Both the position numbers and the translations under genes were made by a program. A stretch of DNA of 57,049 nucleotides, from assembly GCA_029266835.1 (NCBI GenBank), contig JAQSWD010000011.1:1-57049 (forward strand), written 5' to 3'. The notes beneath the pieces were generated by a model. It worked only from the letters and a program-made list of their open reading frames with translations, searched no databases and was not told where the DNA came from. Source of the stretch: Steroidobacteraceae bacterium (lineage in GTDB: Bacteria; Pseudomonadota; Gammaproteobacteria; Steroidobacterales; Steroidobacteraceae). Positions 18,469-28,131 of this stretch are shown piece by piece (the stretch's first letter is position 1; each line of letters begins with the position of its first letter).

Positions 18469-19236
18469 TCACTTGTGCTTCTTGGCCTTGGGGCGCACCC
18501 GTTTCGACGCGGTCTTTCGCTTCGCGGCTTTTCTTGCCTTACTGGCCTTGGGCCTGGGTTTCGCCGGCGTCTTCTTGCGCTTCGCAGCAACGCTCTTTCT
18601 CACCCCGGTCTTTGCCCGCGCCTTCGATTTCGCGGGGCGCCGCGTCACGCGCGTTTCAACGCGTTCGACGGCGGTATCCGCTTCAGAGGATTCCGGCTCG
18701 TCCGCCATCTCTTCGTATTGCAGCTCTTCAGGCGCAGCCGATCGCGTCGCGGCTTCAGTCATGTCCAACGCCTGCTGCGCGGTAATGGTGCGGTATTGCA
18801 GCACCTTGCCGTCGGCGCCGAAATCGGCCACGAGGATGGCGCCGCGCGCGCGCCCAGGGTCATGCGAGACATGTACCCATTTGGCGGTGCGGCTCTTCGC
18901 TTCGTAGATCACCTGGTCGAACGGTAAACCCAGTCGAATCACGGCCTTGAAAAGCTCCAGCACGCTCATGCCATGCGACTGGATGTCCGCCGCCCGGCCT
19001 TCCAGGTGCTGGCTCTTTTTCGCGCCACCGATTCGCGCATTGAGCTCGGGGCCGCGATATCCCGAACTGATGTTGATGGCCGAGCCCGTGCCTTCACGCA
19101 AGGGATCGAGCACTGTCGCGCACAGCGTCCTGAGGCTCGTGAGCGCCTCGTCGTCGGGCAGATTCCGGATTCCGAGCCGCGTTGCGGTATCCGAGCGGGT
19201 CATCTCGGCGAGTGTGAAGAATCTCGACAGCTGCAT
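18469..19236 (-). CDS. M15-type peptidase with lysine-rich histone-like tail
   Basis: The N-terminal ~165 residues are a peptidase M15_3/D-Ala-D-Ala carboxypeptidase-like domain: MQLSRFFTLAEMTRSDTA, then SGYRGPELN and zinc ligands His77 and Asp84 in SQHLEGRAADI, and a third histidine in KWVHVSHD (His122 or 125). No signal peptide is present, as in phage-type endolysins. From about residue 190 the protein becomes a Lys/Ala/Arg/Pro-rich tail resembling histone H1, ending in KAKKHK. AGGGAGA upstream supports the start at 19236. The tail could bind nucleic acid or anionic cell wall. Divergent from the hydrolase gene. Confidence 0.8.
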   Translation of the reverse strand: MQLSRFFTLAEMTRSDTATRLGIRNLPDDEALTSLRTLCATVLDPLREGTGSAINISSGYRGPELNARIGGAKKSQHLEGRAADIQSHGMSVLELFKAVIRLGLPFDQVIYEAKSRTAKWVHVSHDPGRARGAILVADFGADGKVLQYRTITAQQALDMTEAATRSAAPEELQYEEMADEPESSEADTAVERVETRVTRRPAKSKARAKTGVRKSVAAKRKKTPAKPRPKASKARKAAKRKTASKRVRPKAKKHK

Positions 19237-19396
19237 GGCGGTCTCCCTGTTAGTCGATCTTCGTCCCTGAAACGCGTGGGCGTACACCAAACTACCTTCC
19301 GCACGATTTCAAGATACCGTCGGGCTCCGGGTCTCGACAAGTGTGAAGTGCCGCGCTAAAACCTTGCGTCGAGCACAACCAGAACAAGGCAAGGAC

Positions 19397-22039
19397 ATGG
19401 CCGCAACGCCGCGCGAGATCACCTTCATCGTCTCGGGCAAGGAGCAGACCACGGAGGGCATCGAGCCCGTCCCGAAGGGGGCGTCGTTGCGCTCGGCCGT
19501 GCGTGTCGGCGCGCGGCGTGGCACCTCCGAGGTCGTGCGGCTCAAGGCACGCGTCGATGAAGACGTGGTGCGGTTGCACATCGCCAATGGGCCGACGCTC
19601 TACCTGCATCCCGACAACGCGCGCGAGTTGCTGCGCGCGCAGCTCGGCGGCGCCCCCGGTTCCGCGCGTGGCGGCCCCGAGCTGGGTGACGATGAGTTCG
19701 TCGTGCCGTCGCAGCTCGCCTGGCGCGGCCTCGAATCACGCCCCGATGCTCCCGGAACACGCGGCCGGCCAGCCGAATGGACCGGCGACGTGGTGGTCGA
19801 CGGCGTCGACATCCTCACGGGCGTCGTCAAGGACAAGGCCGCGAAGCTCGCGGGCGCCGCCATCGTCCGGAAAGTCGACGGGCAGGTCGATCCCGGCGTG
19901 TACCTGCTGAACCCGGATTCCCTGCAGCCGCTGAAAGAGGGCGGTCAGAAGCTCGCCAGTGTTCCGGCGTCCAAGGAGCCGATGCTGGTGCTGATCCACG
20001 GCACGTTCTCGAACACGGCGGGCACTTTCGGAAAGCTGTGGCAGACCCACCCCACGATGGTGCGCGAGCTGTTCACGACGTATGGCGGCCGCGTGTACGG
20101 GCTCGATCACCCGACGTTGGGCGACAATCCATTCGGCAACGCATTGCTGCTGGTCAAGACGCTGCCGGTGGGTGCTCGCCTGCACCTGCTCACGCACTCG
20201 CGCGGAGGCCTGGTTGCCGAGGCGCTGGCGCGGGTCAGCGGCGGCCTCGGTACTTCCGACGAGGATCTCGCGAAGTTCGACAAGGCAGCATTTGCCGAAT
20301 ACAAACGCGACCTGCAGGCGCTTGCCGACGAAATGCACGCGCGCAAGATCAAGGTGGAGCGCGTGGTGCGCGTGGCCTGCCCGGTGCGCGGAACGTTGCT
20401 GGCCTCACGCCGCCTCGATGCCTTCCTGTCGGTATTCAAGTGGGGCCTGCAGACCGCGGGCATTCCGGTGTTGCCGCAGATCATCGACTTCATCGGCGAA
20501 GTCGCGCGGCGCCGCGCCGAGCCCGAGGAACTGCCGGGCCTCGAAGTGCAGATGCCGGGCAGCGCATTCACGAAGTGGGCGAACGCTTCCGACCAGACGC
20601 TCGACAGCGACCTGCGCGTGGTGGCGGGTGACGTGCAGGGCGACTCGGTGCTGTCCTGGCTCAAGACTCTGCTCACCGATGCCTTCTACTGGACCGACCA
20701 CGACCTGGTGGTGCAGACGCGTTCGATGTACGGCGGTACACCCCGCGCGGGCGGGCGCGCCATGTTCGTGCTCGATCGCGGTTCCAAGGTCAATCACTTC
20801 AACTATTTCTCGAACGAACGCACGGCCACGCTGATCACGCGCGGCCTCATCGAAGAGACGCCGGAATATTTCCGCGCCATCGGCCCCTTGTCCTGGGCGG
20901 GCGAGGATTCCAGCGGCATTCGCGCGGCGATCGTCGAACGGTCGCGCGGGCCCAGGCCCGCCGAGCGTCCCGCGGTATTCGTGTTGCCGGGCATCCTGGG
21001 CTCGCATCTCAAGGTGGATGGCAAACGCGTCTGGCTGAGCCTGCGCTTCATCAACAATCTCGATCGGCTGAAGTGGGATCCGAAGTCCGCGGCGCGCGTG
21101 GTCGCGGATGACCCGGTGGGGTCGTCCTACGACGATCTCATCAAGCATCTCGCGGACACGCACGAAGTCATTCCGTTCGGATACGACTGGCGCCGTCCGC
21201 TCGAAGACGAGGCACGCCGGCTCGCAGTCGAAGTCGACAAGGCACTGGCCGCGCGCGATTCCACCAAACAACCCGTGCGCATCGTGGCGCACTCCATGGG
21301 CGGCGTGCTGGCGCGCACGATGGAACTGGAGAGACCGGAAACCTGGAAGCGGTTCATCGGCCGTCCGGGCGCACGCTTCCTGATGCTGGGCACGCCGAAC
21401 GCCGGTTCGTACGCGCCCATGCAGGTAATGAGCGGTGACGACACCTTCGGCAACCTGTTCACCATGTTCGGCAGCCTGTTCGATGGCGTCGAAGCGCGGC
21501 AGATCGTGGCCGGCATGCCCGGCCTGCTGCAGCTTCAGGCCGACCTGACGCGTGGCGCGCGCGACCTGGGCGATGTCCGGGTCTGGGAGCAACTCGCCGC
21601 CGCCGATCTCGAGGAAGTCGAGAAGCGCATCAGCAAGGGTTCCTTCTGGCACAAGCAGAAGGAGCAGGTCGCGGTATTGAAGTGGGGCCTGCCTTCAAAG
21701 GAGAACCTGAAGCTGGCCGTCGATCTGCGCAAGCGGCTCGATCAGCAGAAGTTCGGCTCGGACGCCGCGAACATCGCGCTGGTGGTGGGCAATGCCAGGT
21801 CGACGCCGGCCGGTGTCGACATCGTCAACGATGACGTGGTGTACCTCGACACTTCGCAGGGCGACGGCCGCGTCACGCTCGACAATGCCCGCCTTCCCGG
21901 CGTCCGCACCTGGCAGGTCGACACTGCGCATGGGGACCTCGCGGATGAACGAAAGGCGTTCGACGCCTACATGGAGATTCTGACTACCGGCGAAAGTTCG
22001 TGCGCAATCCGCTGCTCATCGGCCACTATCACTCGTTGA
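19397..22039 (+). CDS. Tandem alpha/beta hydrolase (PGAP1-like plus LCAT-like)
   Basis: The 880-residue protein contains two lipase-type folds. The first (about 190-420) has MLVLIHGTFSN and a nucleophile motif THSRGG with Ser268. The second (about 525-780) resembles lecithin:cholesterol acyltransferase: FVLPGILGSHL, FGYDWRRPLEDEA, and AHSMGG with Ser633, followed by LMLGTPNAGS. Both serines are intact. No signal peptide, so it acts inside the cell, perhaps on phospholipid. The start at 19397 has AAGGAC before it; an upstream in-frame ATG at 19343 is less likely. It overlaps the next gene (CHAT) by 40 bases, and its last ~12 residues look out of character. Confidence 0.85.
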   Translation: MAATPREITFIVSGKEQTTEGIEPVPKGASLRSAVRVGARRGTSEVVRLKARVDEDVVRLHIANGPTLYLHPDNARELLRAQLGGAPGSARGGPELGDDEFVVPSQLAWRGLESRPDAPGTRGRPAEWTGDVVVDGVDILTGVVKDKAAKLAGAAIVRKVDGQVDPGVYLLNPDSLQPLKEGGQKLASVPASKEPMLVLIHGTFSNTAGTFGKLWQTHPTMVRELFTTYGGRVYGLDHPTLGDNPFGNALLLVKTLPVGARLHLLTHSRGGLVAEALARVSGGLGTSDEDLAKFDKAAFAEYKRDLQALADEMHARKIKVERVVRVACPVRGTLLASRRLDAFLSVFKWGLQTAGIPVLPQIIDFIGEVARRRAEPEELPGLEVQMPGSAFTKWANASDQTLDSDLRVVAGDVQGDSVLSWLKTLLTDAFYWTDHDLVVQTRSMYGGTPRAGGRAMFVLDRGSKVNHFNYFSNERTATLITRGLIEETPEYFRAIGPLSWAGEDSSGIRAAIVERSRGPRPAERPAVFVLPGILGSHLKVDGKRVWLSLRFINNLDRLKWDPKSAARVVADDPVGSSYDDLIKHLADTHEVIPFGYDWRRPLEDEARRLAVEVDKALAARDSTKQPVRIVAHSMGGVLARTMELERPETWKRFIGRPGARFLMLGTPNAGSYAPMQVMSGDDTFGNLFTMFGSLFDGVEARQIVAGMPGLLQLQADLTRGARDLGDVRVWEQLAAADLEEVEKRISKGSFWHKQKEQVAVLKWGLPSKENLKLAVDLRKRLDQQKFGSDAANIALVVGNARSTPAGVDIVNDDVVYLDTSQGDGRVTLDNARLPGVRTWQVDTAHGDLADERKAFDAYMEILTTGESSCAIRCSSATITR

Positions 22040-24702
22040 AGCTGACCGGCGCCGAAGCGGTGATCGACTGGCTCATGGGCGAGGCCATGTCGCGCTCGCT
22101 GAAAGCACGCCTTTATCCCTCGGCCATCGGCACTCACCAGATTTTCACGAACCGGCAGCTGGACCCGGAGAATCCGTTCGCCATGCCGCGGCCCGAGGCG
22201 GTCATCGTCATCGGTCTCGGCGAGGAAGGAAATCTGCGCGCCTCCGAGCTCATCGAGTCGGTGAGGCAGGGTGTCATCGCCTTCTCGCAACGGGTGGCCG
22301 AACGTACCGAGGGTGCGCCCGCCACCTTCGAGCTGGCGTCCACGCTGATCGGCAGCGGCGGCATCAACCAGAGCGCCGGGGCATCCGCGCAGGCCATCAC
22401 CATCGGCGTGCGCCAGGCGAACGTCATTCTCGCGAACATCGGCTGGCCGGTGGTCTCGCGGCTCACGTTCATCGAGTTGTATCTCGATCGCGCCGCCGAA
22501 GCGCTCAATGCGCTACGCGCGCTCGATGAGAGCAACGCCAAGGACGTGGTGGTCGAGCCGTTCATCGACGAAGCGCCAGGTAGTTTGACCCGGACGTCGG
22601 AGTTCGGTTATCGCGGCGCCGATTACGACGTCATTTCCGTGTACGAACAGCGCGCCGAACAAGCCGTCGAGTTGCAATACACCCTGTCGACGCGCCGCGC
22701 GCGCGACGAGGTGCGCGGTTCCATCGCGCAGTCCGGCCTGGTCGACAACCTGGTGGCCAGCGGCGCGGACGACATGAACGACGATCCGCGCATCGGCCGC
22801 ACTCTGTTCAAGTTGCTGGTGCCCCTCGAGATCGAGCCGTTCCTCGCGGGCTCCACTTCGCTGCAGCTGTTGCTGGACACGAGGACCGCCGCCTACCCCT
22901 GGGAAATGCTCGATATACAGAGAGAAGATGCCGACCAGGACTCGCCTCCGTGGGGCATCCAGGCGCGCATGTTGCGCAAGCTGCGCACCCATGTGTTCCG
23001 CGAGAACCCACGTTCATCCGTGGCCGGTGGCGTACTGGTCATCGGCGAACCGCAATGCCCGGTCGACAAGTATCCGCCGCTGCCCGGCGCGGCCACGGAG
23101 GCGCGCGAGGTCGCCAAGGTGCTCGAAGCGGAACCGCTGCTCAACGGCGACGCGCTGGCGATCGCCAACGCGGTGTTCGATCGCTCGTACTCCATTCTGC
23201 ATGTCGCGGGTCACGGTGATGTGATCAATGGCGCGGGCGGCGTGGTGCTCTCGAACGGCATCACGTTCGGCGCCAACGAGATCGAGAAGATGCGCATCGT
23301 GCCCGATCTCGCCTTCATCAATTGCTGCCATCTCGGCCGCTTCGCCACCGACCCCGGCAAACGCAGGTCGGCACTGCCGGGCGGCATGCCCGCCTTCGCC
23401 GCCAACGTCGCGCAGAAACTCATCGAGATCGGCGTGCGCTGCGTGATCGCGGCCGGCTGGGCAGTGGACGACGATGCGGCGTTGACCTTCGCGCGCACGT
23501 TCTACCGGCACATCAGGAGTGGCCGCCGCTTCGTCGATGCCGTGGGCGAAGCCCGCGCGCTCACCTATCGGCTCTCGCCGCGAAGCAACACCTGGGCGGC
23601 CTATCAATGTTACGGCGATCCGGACTGGACTTTCGTGCCCGGGCGCAGCGGAGGCGGTGCCTCGAGGTCATGGCCGAAAGTCGCTTCCGACCGCGGCCTC
23701 ATCCTTCGATTGGAAACCCTGGCCGTGGAATATCAGTTCAGCGGCCGCAACGCCGAAGACGTCCACATGGAGTTGCGCAACCTGCTGGATAACGGCAACC
23801 CGGCGTGGTTCAAGCGCGGCGAAGTGGCCGCCGCCTTCGGCAGGGCTTATGGCGAGATCGGTGATTTCGAGAATGCCGTCCAGTGGTACACGGTGGCAGT
23901 GCGGGCCGAGGACGGCGGCGCGGGTCTGCGCGCGCTGGAGCAACTCGGCAACATGCGCGCGCGGTTGGGCGAGAAGATCTACCGCCGCGACCCCGACGAT
24001 GCCTCGGAGCGCGCCCGCGCGCTGGCCATCGTGGAGGAGGGCATCGAACTACTGAAGAAGGCCGCGGCCATCGCGCCAACCACCGAGCGCGATTCGCTGC
24101 TGGGCTCGGCGTACAAGCGTCTCGCGGAAATTTCCGGTGGCGGCGAACGATCACGCGCTGCGCTCGAACAGGCGCTGGTGTACTACCGTTCCGCCGAGAA
24201 GGTCGCGCTGGGTGGCGGTGGCGACCTTTTCTATCCGGCCTTGAACAGCCTCAGTCTCGAGCTGCGGCTGCGCAGCCACGGCCGAAAATCCTCCCAGCGT
24301 TTCGAGGCCGCGCGCATCGATGCGATTCGCGAATCCATCGAACAGAAGAACCAGACCAACGCGGATTTCTGGTCGGTGATCGGCCGGACCGAGCTCATGG
24401 TGTATGAGGCGCTGGACGCCGGCCGTCTGGCGGGCGTGGTGGAAGCCGCCATCGCCGAGTTGCGCGACGTGGCGAAACGCGTCACCTCGCAGCGCAAATG
24501 GGACTCGGTGGTGTTCCAGATGCGCGTGACCCTGGAGGACTATCTGAAGACGCCCGCACTCCCGGCGCAGGAACGTGCCGCCACCGGCAGGCTGCTCGCG
24601 CAGATGCCGGGTAATGAAGTGAAGCCGGCGGCTTCGGGGCGCGAGCGGTCCAAAGCCGCGGCCAGGCCCAGGGCGAAGAAAAAGGCGCGCGCCCACCGGT
24701 AG
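22000..24702 (+). CDS. CHAT-domain caspase-like protease with TPR-like C-terminus
   Basis: This 900-residue protein starts at GTG 22000 inside the hydrolase gene. After a ~280-residue N-terminal part with Rossmann-like features (PEAVIVIGLGEEGN) comes a CHAT protease domain at about 285-550: catalytic His405 in HVAGHG and cysteine 442/443 in FINCCHLGR, with VIAAGWAVDDDAAL and WAAYQCYGDPDW typical of CHAT. The C-terminal third is helical with TPR-like repeats and ends in a Lys/Arg/Ala tail similar to that of the M15 peptidase. CHAT proteases in bacteria act in effector activation and defence. The overlap with the hydrolase suggests coupled translation. Confidence 0.85.
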   Translation: MRNPLLIGHYHSLKLTGAEAVIDWLMGEAMSRSLKARLYPSAIGTHQIFTNRQLDPENPFAMPRPEAVIVIGLGEEGNLRASELIESVRQGVIAFSQRVAERTEGAPATFELASTLIGSGGINQSAGASAQAITIGVRQANVILANIGWPVVSRLTFIELYLDRAAEALNALRALDESNAKDVVVEPFIDEAPGSLTRTSEFGYRGADYDVISVYEQRAEQAVELQYTLSTRRARDEVRGSIAQSGLVDNLVASGADDMNDDPRIGRTLFKLLVPLEIEPFLAGSTSLQLLLDTRTAAYPWEMLDIQREDADQDSPPWGIQARMLRKLRTHVFRENPRSSVAGGVLVIGEPQCPVDKYPPLPGAATEAREVAKVLEAEPLLNGDALAIANAVFDRSYSILHVAGHGDVINGAGGVVLSNGITFGANEIEKMRIVPDLAFINCCHLGRFATDPGKRRSALPGGMPAFAANVAQKLIEIGVRCVIAAGWAVDDDAALTFARTFYRHIRSGRRFVDAVGEARALTYRLSPRSNTWAAYQCYGDPDWTFVPGRSGGGASRSWPKVASDRGLILRLETLAVEYQFSGRNAEDVHMELRNLLDNGNPAWFKRGEVAAAFGRAYGEIGDFENAVQWYTVAVRAEDGGAGLRALEQLGNMRARLGEKIYRRDPDDASERARALAIVEEGIELLKKAAAIAPTTERDSLLGSAYKRLAEISGGGERSRAALEQALVYYRSAEKVALGGGGDLFYPALNSLSLELRLRSHGRKSSQRFEAARIDAIRESIEQKNQTNADFWSVIGRTELMVYEALDAGRLAGVVEAAIAELRDVAKRVTSQRKWDSVVFQMRVTLEDYLKTPALPAQERAATGRLLAQMPGNEVKPAASGRERSKAAARPRAKKKARAHR

Positions 24703-24768
24703 ACAGCGCAGGCGTTTCACATATCGCGCGAGTGAAGTTTTTACTCCCGCGGCCGATAACCGTGAACC

Positions 24769-25821
24769 ATGACTCCCGCCATCCGGACCGGGTTCGCTGC
24801 CATGCTGGCCAACTGGTGGCGCGCCTGGTCGGCCAAGCCGGCGGTTTCGCCGCGCATTCTTGCGACTGATCCCACTGTGGCGCTCGCCGGCAAGGTCGAC
24901 GATGCGCCGGTGGCCGCCCATGCCGGCGAGGCGTTGCGCAGATTCACGGCCTATGCGCTCGACGGCAACGATCGTGTGCCCGATTGCGACGCCAGCGACG
25001 ACGAACACAGGCGCATCATGGCTATGGGATCCGCCGCGCTTTCCAGGCTCGAAGTACAGGCGCGGTACCTGCCGCGCCGGCCCTCGCTGCTTCCCAAACT
25101 ACTCAGCGCCATGAACAGCGACGCGAATTCCATGCGCGACCTCGCGCAGATCATCGGCGGCGACCCCACGCTTCTCGGCAACCTGCTCCGCGTGGCCAAC
25201 AGCGTGTTTTATCGGGTCACCGACAAGCCGGTGGATAGCCTGGAACGCGCGGTGACCATGGTGGGCACCGATGGCATCCGCTCGGTCATCGCCACTTCGC
25301 TGATCCATCCGGTGATGGCGAGCGGCAGTGGTCTGTTCGCCAGATTTCCGGAAAACACCTGGGAGCAGACGCAATACGCGGCGGATGCGGCCGAGGCGCA
25401 CGCGGTCACCGTCGAGCGCGCGGACGGTTTCAGCGCGCGCCTGCTGGCGCTGCTGTACGGGCTGGCAAACAACACGGTGTTCCGCATCGTGCGCGACGAG
25501 GCGCTGGCCGGCCAGGACGAAATCGCGAAGCCCGCGGTGATCGGCCTGCTCGAAGAATGGGTCGCACCAACGGCGCAGCGCATCGCCGCCTCATGGGACC
25601 TGCCGCCGGAAATCCAGGCAATGATGGCTTGGCCCGCGGATCAAAGTCCGCTGGGCAGATCGGTGTTCTTCGGCCAGCTTGCGGGCGCGCAGATCGTGAT
25701 GGTCCGGCGCGGGCGGTTGAAGGAGGCCTCGGCGCGCGCCACGCTGCTGGCCAGCGATTCGCGGCGCGTTCAGATCGACCGTTTGTGGAGCCGGCTGGCC
25801 GCGGCCACGCTGCGACACTGA
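24769..25821 (+). CDS. HDOD-domain signalling protein (copy 1)
   Basis: The product carries an HDOD domain at about residues 100-300 (RRPSLLPKLLSAMN, IGGDPTLLGNLLRVANS, SLERAVTMVGTDGIRSVIATSL). HDOD is a relative of HD phosphohydrolases that has lost the metal residues and works as a regulatory or scaffold module in c-di-GMP and stress signalling. No second output domain is present. A clear paralogue lies at 28754, on the other side of the iorA-iorB pair. Cytoplasmic. Confidence 0.88.
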   Translation: MTPAIRTGFAAMLANWWRAWSAKPAVSPRILATDPTVALAGKVDDAPVAAHAGEALRRFTAYALDGNDRVPDCDASDDEHRRIMAMGSAALSRLEVQARYLPRRPSLLPKLLSAMNSDANSMRDLAQIIGGDPTLLGNLLRVANSVFYRVTDKPVDSLERAVTMVGTDGIRSVIATSLIHPVMASGSGLFARFPENTWEQTQYAADAAEAHAVTVERADGFSARLLALLYGLANNTVFRIVRDEALAGQDEIAKPAVIGLLEEWVAPTAQRIAASWDLPPEIQAMMAWPADQSPLGRSVFFGQLAGAQIVMVRRGRLKEASARATLLASDSRRVQIDRLWSRLAAATLRH

Positions 25822-25869
25822 TCGACTCGCGGCTGCCCACGCGCCGAGCCCTTGCCCGGCGGCGGGTGA

Positions 25870-28131
25870 TCAGACCGTAAACCCTTCCTTCGTCAGCGGC
25901 AGCGTGCGCACCCGATGGCCGCAGGCCGCGAAGATGGCATTGGCGATCGCCGGCGCCACGGGTGGCAGCGCCGGTTCGCCCACGCCGGTCGGCGGGTTAT
26001 CGCTCTGGATGAAGTGCACCTCCACCTTGGGATGACTGCCGATGCGCAGCAATGGATATTGGTGGAAGTTGGTCTGCTCGATCAGGCCGTTTTCCATCGT
26101 GATTTCCAGTCCCATCATGGTGCTGAAGCCGTCCACCACCGCGCCTTCGCACTGGTTGTTGGCGCCGCTCATGTTGACGATGGGGCCGATGTCGCCGGCC
26201 ACGACCACGCGATGCAGGCGGATGCGCTTGTTCTCGTCCACGCTGACCTCGGCCACCTCTGCGATGTGGCCCGCGTGGCTGAAGTGGAATGCCAACCCCA
26301 TGCCGTGCCCCTTGGGCAAGGTCTTGCCCCAGCCGGCCTTTTCGCAGGCCAGCTTGATGACGTCGGCTGCGCGGCCGGTGTTGAGGCCGCCGTCGAGTAT
26401 TCGCGGTTCGCCCATGACCTCCAGCAGGAAATCGCGGTGATCACGGCCGGCCGCCACGGCCAGTTCGTGCAGGAAGCTCTGGATGACCCAGGCGACGCTG
26501 CAGGAACGCGGCGCGCGCCATGGCCCGGTGGGAGTCCTGATGGGCAACAGCGTGTGCGAGAGCTGGTAGTTAGGCAGGCTCAGGCCGGGGAACTGGTTGG
26601 CCGGCCAGTCGGCGCCGCTGGAGGGCGCCTTGCCATCATGCGTGAACGTGATGAAGTGGTTGCGCCAGCCGGTGAGTTTGCCCGCCGCATCGACGCTGCC
26701 CGTGAGCGAATGGAATCCGCCGGCGCGGAAGAAGTCATGCGCCAGGTCCTGCTCGCGCGTCCACACCAGCTTGACGGGGTGGGCTACCTTCTGCGCGATC
26801 GCGCCGGCTTCGCACATGTAGTCGTTCATGAGCCGGCGCCCGAAACCGCCGCCCACGCGCGTCTGGTGGATCTTCACCTTGTCCGGGGTGATTCCGAGTG
26901 CGCCAGCCGCGGTTTCGATGGCGCGGTCCGCGGTCTGCGTCGGGGACCAGAACTCGACGATTCCGTCGTGGCTCCAGGCCGTGCAGTTCTGCGGCTCGAG
27001 CGGCGCATGCGACACGAACGGGTAGGTGTACAGGGCGGAAACCGTCTTGGCCGCGCCCTTGAGCGCCTCGTCGACGTTGCCGATGTTGGCCAGCGTGGTC
27101 GTGCCGGTGGGTAGTTTGGCGAGCTCGGCGGCGCGCTTCGACAGGTCTTTCCAGCTGTCCTTCGAGGCAGCGGATTCGTCCCAGTCGACGCGCAGTTTCT
27201 TGCGCGCCTCGAACGCCGCCCAGGTGGTGTCGGCGACGATGGCCACACCGGGCATGATCTCCGTGGTCTTGCCATTGCCCTCGATGACGAACGCGTCGCG
27301 CACGCCGGGCAGCTGCCTGATCTCGTCGAGATTCGCGCTGCGCACCTTGCCGCCCGTGGCCGGGCAGCGCTGGTAAACCGCGATCTTCATTCCGGGCAGC
27401 GTCTGGTCGATGCCGAACAGCGGTTTGCCCGTGACCACGGCGCGGTTGTCCACGCCGGTGTACCACTTGCCGAGCAGGCGATATTCCTTGCGATCCTTGA
27501 GCTTCACGGTGGCGGCATCGGGCACGGGCAGCGCCGCGGCTTTCGACGCCAACGCCCCATAGGCCGCCTTGCGCTTGCCGTGTGTGACCATGCTGTCGCT
27601 GGCGCTGCATTCACCCGCCGGAACCTTCCACTGCGCGGCGGCCGCGGCGATCAGCATCTGGCGCGCCACCGCGCCCGCGCGCCGCAGCTGGTCCCAACTG
27701 TCGGGAATGGAGCGCGAACCACCCGCACTCTGGCGGCCGAACACCGCGGGATTCACCGGCGCCTGTTCCACCTTCACGTCCGACCATTTCGCGTCAAGTT
27801 CCTCGGCGATGATCAGCGGAAAAGCCGTCTTGATGCCCTGGCCGATTTCCGGGCCCTTGCTGTAGATGAGGATGGAGCCATCGCGCGCGATGCGCAGGAA
27901 GGCATTGGGCGCGAACGCGCCATCGCCGCCCGCGGCCGCGACCGCGTCGCTTCCCATCGCGAAGCCGAGTACCAGTCCGCCACCGGCAAGCCCGGTGAGC
28001 TTTAGAAAGCTGCGCCGGTCGAGTTTGACCGCGCGGAAGGGCGCGGACACCGCGCTGGATTCCATCTCGCCGATGAGCTGGCGCAGGGTTTCATCGACCG
28101 TCATATCGGTGTCGTTGACGCGCGCGTTCAT
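25870..28131 (-). CDS. Molybdopterin-binding hydroxylase subunit, IorB-like
   Basis: This 753-residue protein is the large catalytic subunit of a xanthine-oxidase-family enzyme of the isoquinoline 1-oxidoreductase beta type, which hydroxylates N-heterocycles or oxidises aldehydes. A twin-arginine segment DRRSFLKLTGLAGGG (Arg39-Arg40) suggests Tat export of the assembled enzyme. Recognisable parts are PEIGQGIKTAFPLI, TRVGGGFGRR and the catalytic glutamate Glu719 in GVGEPALPPVAPA. The start ATG overlaps the TGA of the small-subunit gene by one base (TGATG), so the two are translated together. The electron acceptor, often a cytochrome c, is not encoded nearby. Confidence 0.9.
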   Translation of the reverse strand: MNARVNDTDMTVDETLRQLIGEMESSAVSAPFRAVKLDRRSFLKLTGLAGGGLVLGFAMGSDAVAAAGGDGAFAPNAFLRIARDGSILIYSKGPEIGQGIKTAFPLIIAEELDAKWSDVKVEQAPVNPAVFGRQSAGGSRSIPDSWDQLRRAGAVARQMLIAAAAAQWKVPAGECSASDSMVTHGKRKAAYGALASKAAALPVPDAATVKLKDRKEYRLLGKWYTGVDNRAVVTGKPLFGIDQTLPGMKIAVYQRCPATGGKVRSANLDEIRQLPGVRDAFVIEGNGKTTEIMPGVAIVADTTWAAFEARKKLRVDWDESAASKDSWKDLSKRAAELAKLPTGTTTLANIGNVDEALKGAAKTVSALYTYPFVSHAPLEPQNCTAWSHDGIVEFWSPTQTADRAIETAAGALGITPDKVKIHQTRVGGGFGRRLMNDYMCEAGAIAQKVAHPVKLVWTREQDLAHDFFRAGGFHSLTGSVDAAGKLTGWRNHFITFTHDGKAPSSGADWPANQFPGLSLPNYQLSHTLLPIRTPTGPWRAPRSCSVAWVIQSFLHELAVAAGRDHRDFLLEVMGEPRILDGGLNTGRAADVIKLACEKAGWGKTLPKGHGMGLAFHFSHAGHIAEVAEVSVDENKRIRLHRVVVAGDIGPIVNMSGANNQCEGAVVDGFSTMMGLEITMENGLIEQTNFHQYPLLRIGSHPKVEVHFIQSDNPPTGVGEPALPPVAPAIANAIFAACGHRVRTLPLTKEGFTV

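Noticed and set aside
20405..21652. 415-codon minus-strand frame in the hydrolase gene
   Set aside because: Antisense shadow of a well-supported lipase-like domain.
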